Source: Pycnococcus provasolii (taxonomy: Eukaryota > Chlorophyta > Pseudoscourfieldiophyceae > Pseudoscourfieldiales). Taken from it: a DNA stretch of 64,000 bases. Shown here piece by piece: positions 58,666-64,000 of this stretch. The stretch is from the NCBI GenBank assembly GCA_049487715.1, contig CP150589.1, forward strand, positions 221,836 through 285,835, in the 5' to 3' direction. The notes under the pieces were generated by a model. It ran no database searches. It worked only from the letters and a program-made list of their open reading frames with translations, and was not told the origin of the DNA. Every line of letters begins with the position of its first letter. Position 1 is the stretch's first letter. The position numbers were made by a program, and so were the translations under genes.

Positions 58666-60372
58666 ATGGGCTCACTGGGTGTCCCTCAGCGCACCTCGCT
58701 GGCGCGTAGCTCGCGTGCACCTTCGTCTTCAGGAGCTCAGATTAGTAGGAGGAGTACGCGGTCTCTCGGTTGGAGACAACAGCAGCAGCAGCAGCAGCGT
58801 AAGAACCTTCTTGGGTCGTGTTCGGCGGCACTTCAGAAAGATACCACGCCGCAGTCGTCGTCGGCGCCTTCTGACTCCCCATCAGCGTCGACGTCGTCGT
58901 CGTCTCCTGAAAATAATGTCGTCAAAAATAAGCCGAAAGTTCTCATCGCAGGTGGAGGCATTGGAGGACTTACGAGTGCACTCGCATGCCGCGCGCGCGG
59001 CATCGACTGCGTCGTGTTCGAGCGCGTCGGTGAGTACAAGCCGTTCGGCGGTCCGATCCAGCTGCAGTGCAACGCGCTCAGCGCGCTCGAGACGATCGAC
59101 CGCGAGTTTGCGGATGAGGTGATCGCCCAGGCGACCATCACAGGCGACAGGCTCAACGGCCTGCTTGACGGAATCACGGGCGAGTGGTTCATGAAGTTTG
59201 ACACGCGCGAGCCGTGCCGCAAGAACGGCCTGCCACTCACGCTCGTCATCAGCAGGTACCTTCTGCTCGACATGCTTCGCAAGCGCGTCGGGCCGAAGGT
59301 TCTGCGCCAGGGTGTCGAGGTTGTCCGCTACGAGCACATCGAGGGGGGAAAGCGCGTTCGTGCGCACCTCGACGACGGCACGTACGTCGACGGCGACGCG
59401 CTCGTGGGGTCCGACGGCATACGCTCGGTTGTGCGCTCGCAGATGCGAAAAGAGGACAGGGAGGCGCCACTGAGGTACAGCGGGTACACCGTGTACACGG
59501 CGGTGTGCGACTTCACCGGCATTCACACGGAGGTGGACAAGACGGGATACCAGGTGTTCCTTGGCAAAGACGCGTACTTCGTCGCGAGCGACGTCGGCAA
59601 TGGTCAGCAGCAGTACTACGCCTTCCTTGCCGTCCCTCCCGGTGGCGAGGACGAGTGGGCGAAGTGCGAGCGGTGGTCAGACACACGCGAGATGCTGCTG
59701 GAGCGTTTCGGCGACTGGTGCCCCGCGGTGAAGGAACGCCTCGAGTGCACGAAGCCGGAGGACATCGAGCGCCGCGACGTGTACGACATTGCGCCCGATC
59801 CTCGGTGGGTGGACGGCCGCGTTGCGCTGCTTGGCGACAGCTGCCACGCCGTGCAACCTAACCTTGGGCAGGGTGGATGCCAAGCGATCGAGGGTGCGAA
59901 AGCCATCACCGACGAGCTCAGCATGCTTACGAACGGAGGCGAGGGTGTCGAAGGTGCGCTCATGAAGTATGCAAGCCGTCGCTTCCTACGCTCAGCTTCC
60001 GTGAGCGGATTCAGCCGCATGGCGGCGTTGATGAATACCGTGTACAAGCCGTACCTCGGGAGTGATCCGTACGGCTTTTACCCCGACCCGGTGAGAGAAA
60101 TGTGGCTTGAGGTTGAGAAGGCGAAGATTCCTCATCCAGGACGCGTCATCGGCCAGCTCATGATGTTCACGTCCATGCAGGGAATTCTCGAGTACGTCGG
60201 TGCGGGAAAGGTGTTTGACGTCACTCTGCCGCAGTCCCTTGGAGGTGCATGCAAGGGAACGGAGGAGGAGCGCGTTCCGTACTGCCAGGTTCCGGGTGTG
60301 AGTGTTCCCGATCGCGAATCTCTTTCCGACGATGACTTCAAGATGAAGGGCATTCCAGGATTTGCCAAGTAA
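58666..60372 (+). CDS. ZEP: Zeaxanthin epoxidase, plastid
   Basis: FAD- and NAD(P)H-dependent monooxygenase that turns zeaxanthin back to violaxanthin, reversing VDE. 568 residues. The transit peptide is Ser/Arg/Gln-rich (1-88, with a poly-Gln run). The core has KVLIAGGGIGGLTSALACRARG (GxGxxG 96-101), the ERVGEYKPFGGPIQLQCNALSALE block typical of ZEP, the DG motif ALVGSDGIRSVVR and the GD motif GRVALLGDSCHAVQPNLGQGGCQAIEGA. The C-terminal VREMWLEVEKAKIPHPGRVIG region is also ZEP-like. The FHA domain of land-plant ZEP is absent. The protein ends at GIPGFAK. It is divergent from VDE and convergent with NFS1. Confidence 0.96.
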   Translation: MGSLGVPQRTSLARSSRAPSSSGAQISRRSTRSLGWRQQQQQQQRKNLLGSCSAALQKDTTPQSSSAPSDSPSASTSSSSPENNVVKNKPKVLIAGGGIGGLTSALACRARGIDCVVFERVGEYKPFGGPIQLQCNALSALETIDREFADEVIAQATITGDRLNGLLDGITGEWFMKFDTREPCRKNGLPLTLVISRYLLLDMLRKRVGPKVLRQGVEVVRYEHIEGGKRVRAHLDDGTYVDGDALVGSDGIRSVVRSQMRKEDREAPLRYSGYTVYTAVCDFTGIHTEVDKTGYQVFLGKDAYFVASDVGNGQQQYYAFLAVPPGGEDEWAKCERWSDTREMLLERFGDWCPAVKERLECTKPEDIERRDVYDIAPDPRWVDGRVALLGDSCHAVQPNLGQGGCQAIEGAKAITDELSMLTNGGEGVEGALMKYASRRFLRSASVSGFSRMAALMNTVYKPYLGSDPYGFYPDPVREMWLEVEKAKIPHPGRVIGQLMMFTSMQGILEYVGAGKVFDVTLPQSLGGACKGTEEERVPYCQVPGVSVPDRESLSDDDFKMKGIPGFAK

Positions 60373-60726
60373 GTACGTGCACGTACATATGACATATACT
60401 GTATATGTGTGTTTTGTGCGTGTGTGTACTTCGGTTTTCTTTCTTTTCTTTTTTTCTCGTTTGGCTTTTTTTCTTCTTCGGACAGGTTTTTGTTCTGTGT
60501 TTTTGTTTTATTCCTAGTCTATATACTCTCATATCCTGCTGCTGCTGCTCCTGTTGTTGTGTAACCATTTTGCCAACAACAACAAGAACCACTTTTTTCT
60601 TTTTTTCATTCGAACATGTGTTGTGGTGCACAAGGAGGCAAATCCAAAACAAAACAAATTGTAGTAAAGTCACGCGAACCGTTCGTTAGTTCTTTTACAT
60701 CGCTCAATGTTGCAGAAAAAAAAAAT
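60373..60726. other. Convergent 3' region of ZEP and NFS1
   Basis: 354 bp, T-rich on the + strand with TG and CTG/CTGTTG simple stretches. Sense-strand TGTAA for NFS1 is at 60699-60695. No gene is recognised. Confidence 0.6.
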
Positions 60727-62115
60727 TTAGTGCGGTTGACTCCACTGAATCGTTTTCAGGTCAATTCCCTCCTGCACCATCTCCCACAGAGGTGACATTT
60801 CACGAAGCTTGTTTACGACGTCCACCGTCATGTCAATCGTCGCATCCACCTCAGCCTCCGTGGTGAACCGTCCAATCCCAAAGCGCAGTGATGTGTGCGC
60901 GAGTTCCTCCTCCACGCCGAGAGCGCGCAGCACATACGACGGCTCGAGCGATGCAGACGTGCATGCGGATCCTGAGCTGACGGCGATATTTTTCAGACCC
61001 ATCAGCAAACTCTCTCCCTCCACACATGCAAACGACATGTTCATGTTTCCAGGATACCGTTCAATCTCGTCGCCGTTGATCTCCACACCATCGAGCCTAC
61101 TTAATATGCCCTGCTTGAGTCGTTCGCTCAGCTCCTTGACATGAGCGTGGTCACGGTGCATCTCCTCGCCCGCAACCTCGCATGCCACGCCAAGTCCAAC
61201 GCACAGAGGAGTGGGCAGCGTTCCCGAGCGTAGCCCGCGCTCTTGGCCGCCTCCGTTGATGAGCGCTTCGACGCGAACGCGAGGACGCCGGCGCACGTAG
61301 ATGGCGCCAACACCCTTCGGGCCGTACACCTTGTGTCCCGAGATGGACAAGAGGTCGATTTTCATGTCGTCGACATCGATGGGAATCTTGCCGATCGCCT
61401 GCGCCGCATCCGTGTGGAAGAACACCTTTTTCGAGCGGCACAGCTCGCCAATCGCCTTGAGAGGCTGTATGACTCCAATCTCGTTGTTTACCGCCATGAC
61501 GGAAACCAGGGCGGTGTCGTCGCGGATCGCACTCGCGAGCTCGTCAAGGTCGATCAGCCCGTTCGCCTTGACTGGCAAATACGTGACGTCAAAGCCATCC
61601 TGCTCGAGCTGCCGGCAGCTGTCTAGCACGCACTTGTGGTCCGTCTGCGTTGTGATGACGTGCTTTTTCTTTGCACGGTAGAAGCGCGCGACGCCCTTCA
61701 CGGCCATGTTGTTCGACTCCGTCGCCCCGGACGTGAAGAAGATCTCCTTGGGGTTGGCGTTCACGAGCGATGCCACCTGCGAACGCGCACGCTCAACCGC
61801 CGCCTCACTCTCCCAGCCGAACGCATGCGTGCGCGAGTGCGGGTTCCCAAACTGCTCAGTCAGAAACGGCATCATGGCGTCCAACACCCGCGGGTCCACC
61901 TGCGTGGTTGCCTGCACGTCGAGGTACAGCGGCCGTCCCATAAGCGTCGTTCCCTTGGCTGAGATGACTGCCGCTGCATCATCACCCTCCGCAGGTGGCG
62001 ATGACGACATCTGCCGGAGAAGCGCTGGCACGCACGAGCGAGCGCGCTGCGCCGCCGCCGCCGCCGCCGTGGAGCTGCTGCGCCCCAGCAGGGAGGCTAG
62101 GAGCGTCATCGCCAT
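60727..62115 (-). CDS. NFS1: Cysteine desulfurase, mitochondrial NFS1 (IscS type)
   Basis: PLP enzyme that takes sulfur from cysteine as a persulfide for mitochondrial Fe-S cluster assembly. 462 residues from the ATG at 62113-62115. The N-terminal 45 residues ([22 protein letters not shown]...) are a mitochondrial presequence. The core contains [34 protein letters not shown], the TSGATESNN cofactor loop, [14 protein letters not shown], the PLP lysine K262 in [12 protein letters not shown], and the persulfide Cys C385 in [21 protein letters not shown]. It ends in IQWSQPH, the conserved NFS1 tail that contacts frataxin/ISCU. It is complete. The frame extends to 62226 only with TTG. Confidence 0.96.
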   Translation of the reverse strand: MAMTLLASLLGRSSSTAAAAAAQRARSCVPALLRQMSSSPPAEGDDAAAVISAKGTTLMGRPLYLDVQATTQVDPRVLDAMMPFLTEQFGNPHSRTHAFGWESEAAVERARSQVASLVNANPKEIFFTSGATESNNMAVKGVARFYRAKKKHVITTQTDHKCVLDSCRQLEQDGFDVTYLPVKANGLIDLDELASAIRDDTALVSVMAVNNEIGVIQPLKAIGELCRSKKVFFHTDAAQAIGKIPIDVDDMKIDLLSISGHKVYGPKGVGAIYVRRRPRVRVEALINGGGQERGLRSGTLPTPLCVGLGVACEVAGEEMHRDHAHVKELSERLKQGILSRLDGVEINGDEIERYPGNMNMSFACVEGESLLMGLKNIAVSSGSACTSASLEPSYVLRALGVEEELAHTSLRFGIGRFTTEAEVDATIDMTVDVVNKLREMSPLWEMVQEGIDLKTIQWSQPH

Positions 62116-62806
62116 GTCTGTTCCAAGGGTTGTGGTTGGGTTGTGGGAGGGGCGGCGAAAAGCAGAAGCAGCCAGCGGAGAGGCCCGAGTGACGTGTAGG
62201 GTAGGGAGAAAAATTGCCAGTCTCAAATATTCGGGGTTGGTTTGTGTGTGTGGCCCGGGCTTTTCTCCCCCCCCCCCCTCACTCCCTCAGGCTTCAGCTG
62301 GGAAAAAAAAACATGTGTGACAACAACATGTCTCGCTTGAAGTTCGTTTGTACGTACACGACAAGACAGTATTGTACATACGTATTAGCACGCATATGGA
62401 GCTATCATCACACAACCACTGGCAACTGACCACTTTCGACGTCAAACTTGTGTCACGGTCGGTAGTTCATTCACGACACGTACGTGCACTTAAGCGCTGA
62501 AAATTTACTACCGTCCCACCAAAGTCCCACCAAAGTATGAATATATGATTTTACATCATTCCGGGATAATGGGGATATGTATGACAACATGAAATAAATC
62601 ATTGATAAACCGGAAATTCAGCACGCGCGTGCTTCAACAACACACTTTTCTCCCTAAGAGCGTGCTGATATGACCATTCAAATATTCAAATCCGCCTACC
62701 AAGGTGGAGGAAAGCTCCTTATTTTTGCTCACTTCGGACTCCAAAGCTTTCAAGCTCTCCTCCGACGCTTTCGAGCGCTTCTCCACTGCCTCGACCCGCT
62801 CGTCGA
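62116..62806. other. Subtelomeric gap
   Basis: NFS1 promoter (62116-62300), a C10 run near 62270, then AT-rich sequence. A minus-strand frame at 62634-62828 encodes a coiled-coil-like peptide (AVEKRSKASEESLKALESEV) without an ATG, perhaps the end of a decayed gene. Nothing firm is seen. Confidence 0.45.
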
Positions 62807-63226
62807 ATGTGTCCAATCGAATGTCCAATGGATAGTGCGACTGATGACGTCGCCGCCGGTGCAGGTAGCGACGCCGGTGAAGCTGACAACGTCGACAACG
62901 ACGAGGTCATCCGCTCGTACTACGCCGCTGTCGAGAAGCGTGGACCTCTCGTAAGGGTTCGCGTGAGCGACATGAGGTTCAGCACAAAGTTTGCGACGCG
63001 GTCGCGTGATGTCGTGGACAACTTCATCACTCGCCTCCCTGGGAGCGCGGAGGAAACGTGGCAACCTGGCACCGAAGAGCACGCGCTCTCTGGCCTATTT
63101 GCGTCTTTAAAAATCGCAGGGTGGACAAAGGAGCATTGTGGCTTCGCAATAAAGCGCAAGGACAACGAGTACGAGTTGGTGGGTGGGAACACGCGCTACC
63201 TCTTCCTTTCGGAGTACTGGACGTAG
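62807..63226 (+). CDS. Subtelomeric hypothetical protein, 5' part
   Basis: 139 residues from the ATG at 62807 (another at 62828). An acidic start is followed by an ordered-looking alpha/beta segment (VSDMRFSTKFATRSRDVVDNFITRLPG, HCGFAIKRKDNEYELVGGNTRYLFLSEYW) and a TAG at 63224. A second coding-like frame begins right at this stop. The two may be one gene split by an intron or frameshift. No family is recognised. Confidence 0.45.
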   Translation: MCPIECPMDSATDDVAAGAGSDAGEADNVDNDEVIRSYYAAVEKRGPLVRVRVSDMRFSTKFATRSRDVVDNFITRLPGSAEETWQPGTEEHALSGLFASLKIAGWTKEHCGFAIKRKDNEYELVGGNTRYLFLSEYWT

Positions 63227-63567
63227 TCAACGTGGCGTACAAACGTGCACTATTTCTCGCGCAATTCATGACAGTTGTGGACTACCGCCGCGAGCCATTT
63301 GGGCTTATGCCGACGTGGAATAGCGCGGTGGCGAAGCGATTGCACCGCATGTCCATGCAATTGCCAAACGACCCGGGAGACGCTAGTAGCAAAGCGTTGC
63401 TTGCGTCTCGAATAATTGAATTGGCATCTTACATGAATAAGCCGGGAGCGTCCACGCTACGGTCGTCGTATTCGGGCTTCAATGGCGGTCGTAAGTTTAG
63501 AGCACGGTTGCTTGCTCTTGCGCAACACCATCACGTTGAAGACGAATCGGTGGTGATGCGGCCATAA
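63227..63567 (+). other. Coding-like continuation of the subtelomeric gene in another frame
   Basis: The frame that ends at 63567 looks coding from about 63227: VAYKRALFLAQFMTVVDYRRE, FGLMPTWNSAVAKRLHRM, ASRIIELASYMNKPG, GGRKFRARLLALAQHHH. Upstream in this frame (63058-63226) the sequence is basic, shadow-like read-through. A single-base slip or a short intron near 63170-63226 would fuse it to the 62807 frame, giving about 250 residues. It may be a decayed subtelomeric family member. Confidence 0.4.
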
Positions 63568-63748
63568 CTTTTAACAACATAACATTACCGCGCTACTTGG
63601 TGATATGACAAGATATCGCCGGAAACGGCGGGTGAAAAAAATGGCTGTTGTTATTGGCTTCGTTCTGCACGACGCTGGCCGACGGTCGTCCGCATACCGG
63701 AGGCGAAATTTTTTTTTCAACATGTGGGTCAAACTGCCAGCCTGGCAA
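63568..63748. other. Short subtelomeric spacer
   Basis: 181 bp between the last open frame and the telomere, with a T8 run near 63710. No subtelomeric satellite is visible, so the chromosome end is compact. Confidence 0.6.
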
Positions 63749-64000
63749 TTAGGGTTACAATTAGGGTTACAATTAGGGTTACAATTAGGGTTAGGGTTAG
63801 GGTTAGGGTTAGGGTTAGGGTTACAATTAGGGTTAGGGTTAGGGTTAGGGTTAGGGTTAGGGTTAGGGTTAGGGTTAGGGTTAGGGTTAGGGTTAGGGTT
63901 AGGGTTAGGGTTAGGGTTAGGGTTAGGGTTAGGGTTAGGGTTAGGGTTAGGGTTAGGGTTAGGGTTAGGGTTAGGGTTAGGGTTAGGGTTAGGGTTAGGG
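63749..64000 (+). repeat. Telomere, (TTAGGG)n with proximal TTACAA variants
   Basis: About 42 hexamers running to the last base, G-rich strand 5' to 3' outward, as expected for a right chromosome end. The inner part alternates TTAGGG and TTACAA in strict hexamer register three times (63749-63784). A fourth TTACAA lies at 63821-63826, after which the array is uniform. Confidence 0.98.

Noticed and set aside
62634-62828. Minus-strand coiled-coil-like peptide near the telomere
   Set aside because: No ATG and no continuation upstream, and it overlaps another frame. Possibly a remnant, but unsupported.

Overview
The window is the right-hand end of a eukaryotic nuclear chromosome. It finishes in about 250 bp of (TTAGGG)n running to the last base. 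The organism is most likely a small green alga of prasinophyte or other chlorophyte type. Several things point that way. It carries a nuclear chloroplast chaperonin-60 beta gene with a simple transit peptide, violaxanthin de-epoxidase (VDE) and zeaxanthin epoxidase (ZEP) genes, and proline-rich (SPPPP) extensin-like stretches. TGTAA, the classic chlorophyte poly(A) signal, follows many stop codons. The genome is compact and intron-poor. No species is claimed. I saw no rRNA, tRNA, CRISPR or bacterial operon structure, and no virus.

Layout. 0-7.5 kb: an unrecognised acidic protein, a tandem pair of secreted Gly-rich proteins (the second frameshifted) and ribosomal protein S2. 7.7-16.4 kb: a giant coiled-coil protein with a possible N-myristoylation site and terminal ankyrin repeats, convergent with a RING protein carrying 24 nearly identical ARM-like repeats. 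16.6-39 kb: housekeeping genes, namely a SixA-type phosphatase, APC10/DOC1, a plastid-type methyltransferase, a DEAD-box helicase, oligopeptidase B, a WD40 protein, a PHT4-type anion transporter, a DCC-family oxidoreductase, a flavin amine oxidase, an AlkB-like dioxygenase and CPN60B. 39.6-48 kb: a recent duplication of about 3.7 kb containing a GT90-like glycosyltransferase gene and a C1q-like gene. The two copies are separated by 871 bp of Ty3/Gypsy-like retroelement, and the upstream C1q copy is truncated exactly at that junction. 48-54 kb: a membrane-anchored carboxypeptidase-like protein that has lost its zinc ligands, and a LamG-type membrane protein. 54-62 kb: dihydroxy-acid dehydratase, the divergent VDE-ZEP pair, and mitochondrial cysteine desulfurase NFS1. 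62-64 kb: a poorly coding subtelomeric strip and the telomere.

Genes mostly alternate in orientation. Convergent 3' ends lie about 50-130 bp apart in most cases (354 bp for ZEP/NFS1) and several divergent pairs share short promoters. Short interstitial TTAGGG tracts and degenerate (T)TAGGGG-rich sequence recur in the intergenic gaps, usually just upstream of a start codon and with the G-rich strand in the sense direction. The clearest functional pairing is VDE-ZEP, the two opposing enzymes of the xanthophyll cycle, which share one 577-bp intergenic region.

Start codons were chosen as ATG. Several frames stay open further upstream but only with TTG or GTG. Introns appear rare. I propose them only in APC10, the AlkB-like gene and, less surely, the helicase.
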